Source: Sphingobacteriaceae bacterium
GTDB lineage: Bacteria; Bacteroidota; Bacteroidia; Sphingobacteriales; Sphingobacteriaceae
Reading direction: 5' to 3'
Length of the DNA: 64,000 bases
Assembly (NCBI GenBank): GCA_947479815.1
Contig: CANKAT010000007.1
Span: 1 to 64,000 of the forward strand
How positions within the stretch are numbered: the stretch's first letter is position 1; the number at the start of each line of letters is the position of its first letter. A model generated the notes under the pieces. It did not search any database, was not told the origin of the DNA, and worked only from the letters and a program-made list of their open reading frames with translations. The position numbers and the translations under genes were made by a program. Positions 1-9,978 of this stretch are shown here, in pieces.

Positions 1-52
1 AAAATTAGTACAGTCAAATATCCAGCATATAAGGTCAAATTAGCAATATAAT

Positions 53-964
53 ATGGGAACCTTAAATCTCATTCATAATACCCCATTAATCTTTCTCGAC
101 AAGATCAGCGCTGGCTTGCCGGGAAAGATTTATGCTAAGGCCGAACAGCTTCAGCCGGGCGGAAGTGTGAAAGACAGGGCTGCTTATCAGATTATTTTAG
201 ATGCTTATCAGACTGGAACTTTGATAAAAGGGCAGACCGTGGTTGAAATGACCAGTGGGAATATGGGAGCCGGATTAGCATTGGTTTGCAGGCAATTTGG
301 TAATCCATTCATTGCCGTGATGTCGGAGGGAAATAGTCCGGCAAGGCGAAAAATTCTGGATGCATTTGGAGCAGAAGTTATTTTGACCGGGCAAGTAGAT
401 GGTATTCCCGGAATGGTAACCGGAAAGGATATCGCGTATGCAATGGAAATAGCCTCAAAAATAGCTGACGAGAAAGGTGCATTTTATGTAGATCAGTTTA
501 ATAACCCATCGTGTTTTAAGGTACATTTTCATCATACGGGGCCAGAAATTGTACAGAATTTGCCTGAAATTGATGTTTTTATGGCATCAGTTGGTAGCGG
601 TGGTACATTCATTGGGGTATCTAAGTATTTGAAGTTAATTAATTCAAATATCCAATGCATTGTTGTAGAACCCAAAAATGCGGCGATCTTGAAAACTGGA
701 AAAGTTGAAGATCCAAGGCATATAATTCAAGGTACTGCCTATGGTTTGATTCCTCCACATTGGGATGAAACATTAGTGGATGATTTTATTACTGTGACTG
801 ACGAAGATGTTTTGGAAATGACCAGAAGATTATCTGAAGAGCAGGGTTTGTATGTTGGCTATTCAGCAGCTGCTAATGTATTAGCAGCTCAAAAGCACTT
901 GATGGCACAAAATAGGGCATTGAATATTATTACCATACTTTGCGATTCGGGCTATAAATATTAA
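53..964 (+). CDS. PLP-dependent cysteine synthase family protein
   Basis: 303 aa ORF with PGGSVKDRAAY (PLP lysine), TSGNMGAGLA and GSGGTFIGVSKYLK motifs typical of the cysteine synthase/beta-synthase fold. Confidence 0.88.
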   Translation: MGTLNLIHNTPLIFLDKISAGLPGKIYAKAEQLQPGGSVKDRAAYQIILDAYQTGTLIKGQTVVEMTSGNMGAGLALVCRQFGNPFIAVMSEGNSPARRKILDAFGAEVILTGQVDGIPGMVTGKDIAYAMEIASKIADEKGAFYVDQFNNPSCFKVHFHHTGPEIVQNLPEIDVFMASVGSGGTFIGVSKYLKLINSNIQCIVVEPKNAAILKTGKVEDPRHIIQGTAYGLIPPHWDETLVDDFITVTDEDVLEMTRRLSEEQGLYVGYSAAANVLAAQKHLMAQNRALNIITILCDSGYKY

Positions 965-1078
965 ACATTCATGAGAACAGCAGCAATTTTTGGGGTTAAA
1001 TAATTGATCTTAATTTGCTGGGCAAATAATCATACTTATTGTTTCCTGCTAAGGCCAGCACTCAAATAATACTCTTAC

Positions 1079-2272
1079 TTAATTAATAATCCCCGTTCCG
1101 TCCTCAATCTCAACCATATAAGCTAGCATCTCAATACCTGTTTTGGTATGGTATGTATCACCAACTTTTTTAATGAGTGCATCAACCGCCTCAGAATTTA
1201 CCAGGTTAATGGTACAGCCTCCAAAGCCACCGCCCATCATGCGGGCGCCGATCACATTCGGATCATTTTTAACCAAGTCAACCAAAAGATCCAGTTCCTG
1301 GCAACTCACCTCATATAAATCTTTTAATCCGGCATGAGTTTCAAACATGCGTTTACCGAAGGCTTGCATGTTATTGTTCTTTAGATCAGTACAAGAATTT
1401 AGTAATCTTTTGATCTCTGCAACGATAAAGCTGCATCGATTATAAACGATCTCGCTTACCGGTTTTACAAATTCTAATAACATTTCTTCAGAGGCATCCC
1501 GTAAGCTCAACACTTCCGGATGCACAGCCTGGATTAATTTTACCCCTGCTTCGCATTGTTCCCGACGTTCATTATAAGCTGATGAGGCAAGAGAATGCTT
1601 TACGCGGGTATCGAACAACACGATTTTGAGCTTATCGGAATGAAAAGGAACATAGGCATATTCCAGACTGCGGCAATCCAATTGGATGAGTTGATCTTTT
1701 TTACCAAACATGCTAGCAAATTGATCCATGATGCCACACTTTACCCCAACAAACTCATTTTCTGCAGCCTGCGCCAGGCAGACAAGCGCCATATTTTGAA
1801 TGTTAAGGTTAAAAATGTTGTTCAGCGCATACGCTGTAGCACATTCAAGTGCAGCCGATGATGAGAGCCCGGCACCTGGAGGAATATCCCCTCCAAATAC
1901 AATATTAAAGCCATATTCAAGGGAATGATTTTTCTGGATCTGTTCTACAACCCCCAGAAGATAGTCAGGCCACAGTTTACCGCTAAGATTTATAGCATCA
2001 AGATCAGTTTGATAATCATCCTGATAATCAATCGAATATAGGCTGATTTTTCGATCCTTACGCAGATGAATACCCAAATAGATCGCCTTATTGATCGCTG
2101 CGGGTAGTACGAATCCCATATTGTAATCAGTATGCTCTCCTATTAGGTTGATCCTTCCTGGTGAACGGATGATTAGGGCTTCCTGCCCAAAGAGTTGCTG
2201 GAATTTGACGCGGATTGTTTTTGGATAATTGGAAATATCGTGAATCATTTCTTCTGTGCTGTTCTTCTCCAA
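1079..2272 (-). CDS. galK: Galactokinase
   Basis: SPGRINLIGEHTDYNMGFVLPAAI, GDIPPGAGLSSSAALE and GARMMGGGFGGCTINLV GHMP-kinase/galactokinase motifs. Confidence 0.95.
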   Translation of the reverse strand: MEKNSTEEMIHDISNYPKTIRVKFQQLFGQEALIIRSPGRINLIGEHTDYNMGFVLPAAINKAIYLGIHLRKDRKISLYSIDYQDDYQTDLDAINLSGKLWPDYLLGVVEQIQKNHSLEYGFNIVFGGDIPPGAGLSSSAALECATAYALNNIFNLNIQNMALVCLAQAAENEFVGVKCGIMDQFASMFGKKDQLIQLDCRSLEYAYVPFHSDKLKIVLFDTRVKHSLASSAYNERREQCEAGVKLIQAVHPEVLSLRDASEEMLLEFVKPVSEIVYNRCSFIVAEIKRLLNSCTDLKNNNMQAFGKRMFETHAGLKDLYEVSCQELDLLVDLVKNDPNVIGARMMGGGFGGCTINLVNSEAVDALIKKVGDTYHTKTGIEMLAYMVEIEDGTGIIN

Positions 2273-2492
2273 ACATCCTGAATTATTTGGAGTTTTTCAT
2301 AGATAGGCTTTTAATTTTTGTAGGATTGGTCTTGAAATGAATAATGGACTATTGAATTACGGCCATTAATTTTTATAATAAAAACACAAATAATGCCCGG
2401 AATGAAAGATTCTAGGTTTTAGCTGTCAAAAATTAAATAAAGAATATTGCCTCTATCAAGCAATAGTTCCTATTTTAAGCGTTTATTTTATC

Positions 2493-2500
2493 TAATTTTG
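2493..2500 (+). promoter_or_regulatory. Candidate -7 promoter box TAnnTTTG (TAATTTTG)
   Basis: Matches the Bacteroidota -7 consensus, about 25 nt before ATG 2525; no clear -33 box. Confidence 0.4.
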
Positions 2501-2524
2501 CCAAACACCTTTAGGAGCAAATTG

Positions 2525-3667
2525 ATGATATACATAGCTAAAATTTTTTCATTTTTCTTGTTGATGAGTCCCGTTTGGTGTTTTGCACAGCAAAATACGT
2601 ATACCATCAGCGGAACAGTAAATAGTCCCGATATAAAAACCCTTTATTTTACGCAAACCACATTCTATAGTACTAACCCGAAGAGAAATACTCAGAAAAT
2701 TGATGTATTAGATGGTAAATTCAGCATAAAAGGGGTGATCGATGAACCCGTGCCTGCATTTCTTTCGCTAGTTGAAGATTATAAGAAAATTGGTACTCAG
2801 CCTAAAGAGTTTATTCTTGATAAGGGCATAATTTCTGTTGAAATTACTTCCGATCTCGGCAGTGCTGTAGTAAAAGGTTCAAAAGCTCAGGATGATCTCT
2901 TTCAATACAATATCGAACAGGCTCCGTATTCTGCAAAGATAAATGACATCAACAACGAGGCGCAAAGGCTTTCTACCAGTGGAATAGCAGCTGATTCTAT
3001 TGGCCGACTATTTCGCATACCTTTCCGTGATGCAAGCAGAGCCTTGACAGATTTTCAAAGAAAATTCGTTCAAAAGAACTCCTCTGCCTTTATTTCCTTA
3101 TTGCTGATTCCAAATATTGCAGGATCTACCAATAATTATATTGAGGCCGATAGTCTACTTTCTGGACTTAATGATAATATTGAATTAAGTGCTACCGCAA
3201 AAGCAATTCGGGAATACCTAATCAGTCAGAAAAAAACTTCAGTGGGTGCTTTGGCTCCAGATTTTAGACTCGCTGATACCTCAGGAAAGAAGATTGCATT
3301 GTCTGAGTTCAAGGGAAAATATGTACTCCTTGATTTCTGGGCTGCTTGGTGTGGGCCTTGCAGGCAAGAAAACCCGAATGTAGTTCAGGCTTTCAAGACC
3401 TATAATAATGATGGATTTACTGTCTTTGGCGTCTCTCTCGACAAGGAAAAAAAGAGCTGGTTAAAGGCTATTCATGATGATCATTTACAATGGCAGCATG
3501 TTTCCGATCTCAAATTCTGGGGTAGTGAAGCCGCTATATTATATGGAATTACTAGTATTCCGCGTAATTTTTTACTGGATCCTAGTGGTAAAATCATTGG
3601 ACGCGATCTCCGTGGGCAAGATCTTTTGGATAAATTGGAAAAGCTATTTCCAGCAAAGAAAAAATAG
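2525..3667 (+). CDS. TlpA-like thioredoxin-fold protein with N-terminal DUF4369-like domain (exported)
   Basis: C-terminal LLDFWAAWCGPCRQENP redoxin motif; signal peptide MIYIAKIFSFFLLMSPVWCFAQ begins at the internal ATG 2525 (given ORF opens at 2447). Confidence 0.85.
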   Translation: MIYIAKIFSFFLLMSPVWCFAQQNTYTISGTVNSPDIKTLYFTQTTFYSTNPKRNTQKIDVLDGKFSIKGVIDEPVPAFLSLVEDYKKIGTQPKEFILDKGIISVEITSDLGSAVVKGSKAQDDLFQYNIEQAPYSAKINDINNEAQRLSTSGIAADSIGRLFRIPFRDASRALTDFQRKFVQKNSSAFISLLLIPNIAGSTNNYIEADSLLSGLNDNIELSATAKAIREYLISQKKTSVGALAPDFRLADTSGKKIALSEFKGKYVLLDFWAAWCGPCRQENPNVVQAFKTYNNDGFTVFGVSLDKEKKSWLKAIHDDHLQWQHVSDLKFWGSEAAILYGITSIPRNFLLDPSGKIIGRDLRGQDLLDKLEKLFPAKKK

Positions 3668-3673
3668 TAATAT

Positions 3674-4969
3674 TTAGGAAATTTCCATCAAATCGACGCC
3701 AATATCTGGACGAAAATAACGGCCGTCAAAGTAAATTCTTCCTGCATCAGCAGTGGCATTCTGAACAGCATCAAACAGGTTATCCTGAAGTGAGGTGATG
3801 GCAATGACCCTGCCTCCATTGGTTTTGATTAGCCCATTATCAAGTTCAGTCCCTGCATGAAAAGCAATGGAATGTCTCAAATTTTCAATACCAGTGATAG
3901 TTTTTCCTTTTGCATATTCACCCGGATAACCTCCGGCAACAATCATGACTGTTGCGGCAGTTTTTGGGGATATTTTCAATTCTTTTTCAGATAAATTTTC
4001 ATTGGCAACACCCAGGAAAAGATCGATCAGGTCGCTTTCAATTCTTGGGATCACACTTTCAGTTTCCGGATCACCCATGCGCACATTGTACTCAATCACA
4101 TAAGGTTCCCTTCCCTGAGGAGTATCTGTAGCCATCAGGCCTATAAAAATGAATCCTTTATAAGGAATATTATCTTTTTTCAATCCCTCAACCGTAGGAA
4201 TGATCACCCGATCTTCAACTTTTTTCATGAATTCGGCATTTGCAAATGAAACAGGTGAAACAGATCCCATTCCGCCGGTATTCAATCCGGTATCACCCTC
4301 TCCAATACGTTTATAGTCTTTGGCTTCAGGCAATATCTTATAACTTATGCCATCTGTTAACACAAAGACAGAAAGTTCAATTCCAGTTAAAAACTCTTCA
4401 ATAACCACTGTGCTACTAGCTTCTCCGAATTTAGCATCGTAAATCATGGCTTTTAATTCTGTTTTGGCATCATCAAGGCTTTCGCAAATCAATACACCTT
4501 TTCCTGCGGCTAAGCCATCAGCTTTTAAAACGATTGGAAGTTTTTGAGTTTCTAGATAGGCTAAGCCTTCTTCCAGATTTTCTTTATTGAATGATCTGAA
4601 GGCCGCGGTTGGGATACCATGACGGATCATGAACTGCTTTGAAAAATCTTTACTTCCTTCTAGTTGAGCACCCTGCATCTGAGGGCCAATAACCGGGATA
4701 TGTTTCAGATTTTTGCGATTAAGAAAAAAATCATGAATTCCTTTGACCAAAGGCTCTTCAGGTCCTACAACCACCATTTTAACCTGATTCTTCAGCACAA
4801 ATTCAGCAATGCCTTCAAAATCTGTTGGTTTTAGGTCTATGTTTTTACCATAAGCCGATGTTCCAGCATTTCCGGGTGCAATATAAAGTTGAGATAAAAG
4901 ACTGCTTTGCGCCATTTTTGAGGCAAAAGCACTTTCACGCCCACCCGAGCCGAGTATTAGGATATTCAT
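3674..4969 (-). CDS. purD: Phosphoribosylamine--glycine ligase
   Basis: MNILILGSGGRESAFA, VVVGPEEPLVKGI, LKADGLAAGKGVLI and EYNVRMGDPETE motifs. Confidence 0.96.
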   Translation of the reverse strand: MNILILGSGGRESAFASKMAQSSLLSQLYIAPGNAGTSAYGKNIDLKPTDFEGIAEFVLKNQVKMVVVGPEEPLVKGIHDFFLNRKNLKHIPVIGPQMQGAQLEGSKDFSKQFMIRHGIPTAAFRSFNKENLEEGLAYLETQKLPIVLKADGLAAGKGVLICESLDDAKTELKAMIYDAKFGEASSTVVIEEFLTGIELSVFVLTDGISYKILPEAKDYKRIGEGDTGLNTGGMGSVSPVSFANAEFMKKVEDRVIIPTVEGLKKDNIPYKGFIFIGLMATDTPQGREPYVIEYNVRMGDPETESVIPRIESDLIDLFLGVANENLSEKELKISPKTAATVMIVAGGYPGEYAKGKTITGIENLRHSIAFHAGTELDNGLIKTNGGRVIAITSLQDNLFDAVQNATADAGRIYFDGRYFRPDIGVDLMEIS

Positions 4970-5358
4970 CCTGTAAAGATAGGCTGAATTAGCAAATGAG
5001 CAAGGAAATTGTCAATTTCTGAGGGATGTATTTTGATCAAGAATAAAATCCATTTGTAAGTGATGATTGATTTTTCGTTTTACATGGATTTAAGAATAAC
5101 TTATAAAAATTTGGAATATACTGCACGCTTATGCCATTATGGATATTAAAATTATAATGGCGTAGTTTTAATGAATAATATATTGATGTTTTCAGTGAAG
5201 CACTAGTTAAATAATGTTCATTATTTTAAATAAAAACCACTATTTTTAAATAACGAAACACGCTACGACTTTAAGTCTAAATCGGTTTTATGAAAGACAG
5301 TTAATGGTATTTTGTATGACTTTCATTTTTCTTTCAATACTTTAAATAACACCCCTCA

Positions 5359-7422
5359 ATGAAAAGACTTAAAACATTTTACATCTTTTTTTTACTAATG
5401 CATATCTGCTTTTTAGCAGAGAGTGCAGCGCGGGTGGGATATTATATTTCAAATTCAGATAGTTTACCCTCAGTTTTGACTAAAAATCATGCAGATTTGC
5501 TTGAAAGCAGGTTAAGGGGACAGGCAATTTTACAATTTGGGACCCATCAGTTACCTGATAATTTAAAGGATTGGGAGGTATATCGTTCTGAGCTCCGAAA
5601 AAAGATAATTCAGAAAACTGGACTTATTGTAAACCACGATCTTCCTTTAGATATAAAGGAAACAGGTTCAATCCAAATGCAGGGGTATAAAATCAAAAAC
5701 ATTGCATTTCAAACACGCCCTGGAGTATATGCCACTGCAAATTTATATGTTCCTGAAGGGAAGGGTCCATTCCCTGCAGTTATTGTAATGCATGGTCATT
5801 GGCCTGGAGGTCGCTTATATGAATCCTTTCAGGCTATTGGTCAAAGTTTAGCTCTTAATGGTTATGTATGTCTGAACATCGATGCCTGGGGAGCTGGAGA
5901 AAGAACAAGAACACATGGAAAAGATGAGTATCATGGAGCCAACCTGGGAGCTTCTCTTTTAAATATCGGTGAATCTTTAATAGGGGTTCAGATCTCTGAT
6001 AATATGCGCGGAGTAGATTTACTTAGCTCACTGCCTTTTGTTGACTCTAAAAATATCGGTGCAACGGGAGCTAGTGGAGGAGGAAATCAAACAATGTGGT
6101 TAGCCGCCATGGATGATCGTGTTAAAGCGGCTTTGCCTGTTGTGAGTGTAGGAACTTTTGAATCATGTGTGATGCGCTCAAACTGTATTTGCGAGCTGCT
6201 AACCGATGGCATGACTTTTACCGAACAAGCGGGAGTTCTAGCTCTTGTTGCTCCCCGAGCTATCAAGATGTCCAATATTATCGTAGACAATCCTACCTTT
6301 TTATCTTCAGAGATGCTCAGAAGTTTTAATAATTCTAAGCCTGTCTTTAAAATGCTTGGTGTAGAAAATAATATAAGTAATCTTGTTTTAGATAAAACCC
6401 ATGGATATTGGCCTGAAAACCGCGAAGTAATGCTTGGATGGCTTGATCTTCACCTGAAAGGTATCGGCACAGGAGCACCTAAAAAAGAAATTCCTTTTGA
6501 GACTTTACCCAATAAGCAGCTGCTGGTTTATCCAGTAATGGGCAAACGTGATCTTTCAGTACAAACAACAGCAGATTACTGCGAACGCCGTGGTAAAGAA
6601 TTAAGGGCTTCTTATTTGGGATTGAGGTCTTTTGATGCGTCTGCCAAGCAAAAGGAATTACGCAATATCTTACGTATAAATGAGCGATCAGAACTAAGTA
6701 AAGTACATGAGTATACAAGTTTGGGAGGCTGGTCCCGTTTGGCTTTAGAAACTTCAGATAATAAGCTAATCCCTTTGTTACTTATTCCTCCAACTAATCC
6801 AGCGCTTGGATATCTGGTCATCATTAATCCGGCAGGAAAGGAAGCAATTTCAGAGGATTTAGTTACTTCATTAAAGAAAAAAGGGCAGGGTATTGTAATC
6901 GCTGACCTATCCGGTACCGGTGAGGCCGCTTCGTTTAAAGAAAATCTAACTAATAAAAGCATGGTGCTTCATACTCAGTCACGCGCCGAGTTATGGCTTG
7001 GAAAAACAATTTTAGGTGAATGGGTCAAGGAGCTGAATGTGGTGAGTGATTTCCTGAAATTAAGGCAGCATGCTCAAAAGGTGAGTATCGACGGCACTAA
7101 GGAAGCGGGTCTTGCAGGCTTGTTTTTAGCCGCTACAGGAGGAAAAGTGGATGATATTATTCTGCGGGACACTCCCTTGTCTTACCTATTTGACAATCAG
7201 GGTTCTGTAGATTTTTTCAGCATGGGTATTCACCTTCCGGGATTTCTTAATTGGGGCGATGTATCCCTAGCAGCTGCACTTAGCGGTAAAAATATCAGGA
7301 TGATTAATCCAGTAACCATGTCTGGGGTAAAGATAAGCGAAAGCGGTTTAAAGGAATTTAATGAGGAGTTCACTAAATTACGAAGCCTCTCTGGAAAGCA
7401 AGGCAAGACCATTTTTTTTTAG
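5359..7422 (+). CDS. Acetylxylan esterase-like alpha/beta hydrolase with a second, apparently degenerate hydrolase-like half
   Basis: 687 aa with signal peptide; MHGHWPGG, GASGGGNQTMWLAA nucleophile elbow, CVMRSNCICE; similar to ORF 15091..16287. Confidence 0.75.
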   Translation: MKRLKTFYIFFLLMHICFLAESAARVGYYISNSDSLPSVLTKNHADLLESRLRGQAILQFGTHQLPDNLKDWEVYRSELRKKIIQKTGLIVNHDLPLDIKETGSIQMQGYKIKNIAFQTRPGVYATANLYVPEGKGPFPAVIVMHGHWPGGRLYESFQAIGQSLALNGYVCLNIDAWGAGERTRTHGKDEYHGANLGASLLNIGESLIGVQISDNMRGVDLLSSLPFVDSKNIGATGASGGGNQTMWLAAMDDRVKAALPVVSVGTFESCVMRSNCICELLTDGMTFTEQAGVLALVAPRAIKMSNIIVDNPTFLSSEMLRSFNNSKPVFKMLGVENNISNLVLDKTHGYWPENREVMLGWLDLHLKGIGTGAPKKEIPFETLPNKQLLVYPVMGKRDLSVQTTADYCERRGKELRASYLGLRSFDASAKQKELRNILRINERSELSKVHEYTSLGGWSRLALETSDNKLIPLLLIPPTNPALGYLVIINPAGKEAISEDLVTSLKKKGQGIVIADLSGTGEAASFKENLTNKSMVLHTQSRAELWLGKTILGEWVKELNVVSDFLKLRQHAQKVSIDGTKEAGLAGLFLAATGGKVDDIILRDTPLSYLFDNQGSVDFFSMGIHLPGFLNWGDVSLAAALSGKNIRMINPVTMSGVKISESGLKEFNEEFTKLRSLSGKQGKTIFF

Positions 7423-7439
7423 TTTATATATAACTACAT

Positions 7440-8888
7440 ATGAAGAATAAACGTAGAGATTTTTTAAAATTTACTGGCCTAGCCGGACTTACTGCAGCTG
7501 GCGCCAGCGTACTTAATAGCTTTACTGCAGCACCCGAAAAAAATAATAAATCTGCACTTGACCAGAAAACACATGTCCAGCATTTTAATATGTCGGGATA
7601 TTCCGCGCCTAAATTAGAGGTAGTTAGGATAGGATTTATAGGTTTAGGTAACAGAGGTCCGGCACATCTTGCTCAAGTAAGCATTTTAGAAGGTGTCGAT
7701 ATAAAGGCTCTATGCGATCTGCGTCCTGAAAAATTAGATTTAGCCAAAAAACGAATTGAAAAGACCAGATTCAAGCCCGATACTTATTCCGGAAAAGAGG
7801 ATTGGAAGAAAGTATGTGAGCGAGAAGATATTGACCTTATCTATATCGCTACTCCTTGGGAACTGCATACGCCAATGGCAGTTTATGCAATGAATCATGG
7901 CAAACATGTTTGTGTAGAAGTGCCGGCAGCAAAAACTGTCGAGGAATGCTGGCAATTGGTAGAAACCTCAGAACGAACCAAGAAGCATTGTATGATGATG
8001 GAAAATGCATGTTATGGTTTTTTTGAGCTTTTGATGTTAAACCTGGCGCGAAAGGGCTTTTTCGGAGAAATCATTCATGGTGAAGGCGCGTATATCCATC
8101 ATCTGCTTTATGGTCATTTTTCAAGAGATAAGTATTATAATCAATGGCGGCTTAAAGAAAATATTGGTAGGAATGGCAATTTATATCCCACCCACGGCCT
8201 AGGACCAATTGCCCAAGTTATGAATATCAATCGGGGCGATAAAATGGATTACCTCGTTTCTATTTCCGGTAATGATTTCATGATGAACGATCTGGCTAAA
8301 AAGCTTGCCGCCAAAGATGATTTTTATAAAGGTTTTGTAGATAAGCCTTTCAGAGGTAATATGAATACTAGTACCATACGTACCAGTTTGGGACGAACGA
8401 TCATGCTGCAGCATGATGTAACTTCGCCTCGTCCAAAATCAGACGGATTTGTGATAAGTGGAACTAAAGCAACTGCGGTCCAGTTTCCGGTTGAAAGAAT
8501 TTCAATCGCACGTGAAGCTACTCCTGAAACGTGGAGAGGATCTGATGCTCAAACATGGATTACAGATGATGACTTTAAAGCATTGGAAAAAAAGTATGAG
8601 CCAACTATTGTTAAAAAGCTTGGTGAAATTGCTAAAGAAGTAGGTGCTCATGGAGGAGGTGACTTTTTAATGGATTGGCGAACAATTGATTGCCTGCGTA
8701 ATGGTATTCCGCTTGATCAGGATGTATATGATGCGGCCTTATGGAGCTCCATTGGTCCATTAACTGAATGGTCTGTAGCCAATCAGGCTACTATCAAGAT
8801 TCCAGATTTTACCGCGGGTTCATGGAAAACGAATAAACCACTTGATATAGATATTTTAAAAGGTGGAAATACCAAAGTGAATGTATAA
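7440..8888 (+). CDS. Tat-exported Gfo/Idh/MocA family protein resembling GH109 (alpha-N-acetylgalactosaminidase family)
   Basis: Tat motif KRRDFLKFTG; Rossmann IGFIGLGNRG; EVPAAKTVEECW; GRNGNLYPTHGLGPIAQVMNINRGD; VYDAALWSSIGPLTEWSVAN; IPDFTAGSW, which recall GH109 sequences. Confidence 0.8.
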   Translation: MKNKRRDFLKFTGLAGLTAAGASVLNSFTAAPEKNNKSALDQKTHVQHFNMSGYSAPKLEVVRIGFIGLGNRGPAHLAQVSILEGVDIKALCDLRPEKLDLAKKRIEKTRFKPDTYSGKEDWKKVCEREDIDLIYIATPWELHTPMAVYAMNHGKHVCVEVPAAKTVEECWQLVETSERTKKHCMMMENACYGFFELLMLNLARKGFFGEIIHGEGAYIHHLLYGHFSRDKYYNQWRLKENIGRNGNLYPTHGLGPIAQVMNINRGDKMDYLVSISGNDFMMNDLAKKLAAKDDFYKGFVDKPFRGNMNTSTIRTSLGRTIMLQHDVTSPRPKSDGFVISGTKATAVQFPVERISIAREATPETWRGSDAQTWITDDDFKALEKKYEPTIVKKLGEIAKEVGAHGGGDFLMDWRTIDCLRNGIPLDQDVYDAALWSSIGPLTEWSVANQATIKIPDFTAGSWKTNKPLDIDILKGGNTKVNV

Positions 8889-9024
8889 TTTTAGTAGAAT
8901 ATAGTATTGTTTATGTGAATAGAAATACTGGAATTGAGACTTATCTGAAATTAAATTTGATTTCAACTATATCTATTTTTAATTATAAAAATCTTTGTGA
9001 AATCAATGCTTGCAAATCTTTAAA

Positions 9025-9945
9025 ATGACAAGAAGAAGAGATTTTCTTAAAAAAAGCATAATAGGAAGTGCTGGAATAGCGCTTGGCGGCATGGGCTTTA
9101 GCCCTGAAACGTTTGCTGCAATCGTAGGTGCTAATCAACCAATTAATTTTAATGACGCCTTAAACAAGACGAAACCGGAATTGAAATTTGGTTTGGTTAC
9201 TTATCAATGGGGCAAAGATTGGGATTTACCCACTCTCATTTCTAACTGTGAAAAAACTGGTTTCCAGGCAGTTGAACTTCGTACTCAGCATGCACATCAG
9301 GTTGAGACTACCTTGAGTGCTGCACAACGAATCGATGTGAAAAAGAGATTTGCCGACAGCTCAGTCACTTGTGTAGGGTATGGATCAAACTTTGAGTATC
9401 ATAATCCCGATCAAGCTATTTTACGTGAAAACATTGAACAGACTAAAAAATATATCAAGCTCTGTAAAGATATAGGTGCTACTGGGATTAAAGTGAAACC
9501 TAATAATCTCCCTCCAGAAGTTTCAAGAGAAAAGACTATTGCTCAGATTGCGGCTTCACTAAATGAGGTAGGTAAATTCGCTAGTGATTATGGTCTTTTA
9601 GTAAGGGTTGAAGCACATGGCCCCAAGACTCAGGAATTGCCCAATATGAAAGCAATTTTTGATCAGGTAACTGAGCCAAATGTTAAAATCTGCTGGAACA
9701 GTAACCCAGTTGATCTGAATCCTCCGGGTCTTGAAGGCAATTTCAATCTGGTAAAACAGTGGATTGGTGACACCGTGCATGTCCGTGATCTGAATCTCAA
9801 TGATTATTCATATCAGCAACTCTTTAAACTCCTTAAAGGGGTAAAATTTAATGGGTGGATACTTCTCGAAGCCAGTTCAACGCCTACGGATAAGATTACT
9901 GCCATGAAAGAACAATTAGCGATTTTTAATAAGTTAATTATATAA
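9025..9945 (+). CDS. Tat-exported sugar phosphate isomerase/epimerase-like TIM-barrel protein
   Basis: RRRDFLKKSIIGSAG Tat signal; FGLVTYQWGKDWDLPTLI, VRVEAHG and WILLEASS consistent with the xylose isomerase-like TIM barrel; ATG 9025 preferred over 9010. Confidence 0.78.
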   Translation: MTRRRDFLKKSIIGSAGIALGGMGFSPETFAAIVGANQPINFNDALNKTKPELKFGLVTYQWGKDWDLPTLISNCEKTGFQAVELRTQHAHQVETTLSAAQRIDVKKRFADSSVTCVGYGSNFEYHNPDQAILRENIEQTKKYIKLCKDIGATGIKVKPNNLPPEVSREKTIAQIAASLNEVGKFASDYGLLVRVEAHGPKTQELPNMKAIFDQVTEPNVKICWNSNPVDLNPPGLEGNFNLVKQWIGDTVHVRDLNLNDYSYQQLFKLLKGVKFNGWILLEASSTPTDKITAMKEQLAIFNKLII

Positions 9946-9978
9946 TCAACATATTTCAACAATCTAAAATGCTATACA

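Noticed and set aside
6612-6962. 116-aa minus-strand ORF within the esterase gene
   Set aside because: Antisense to a well-supported CDS, no family resemblance
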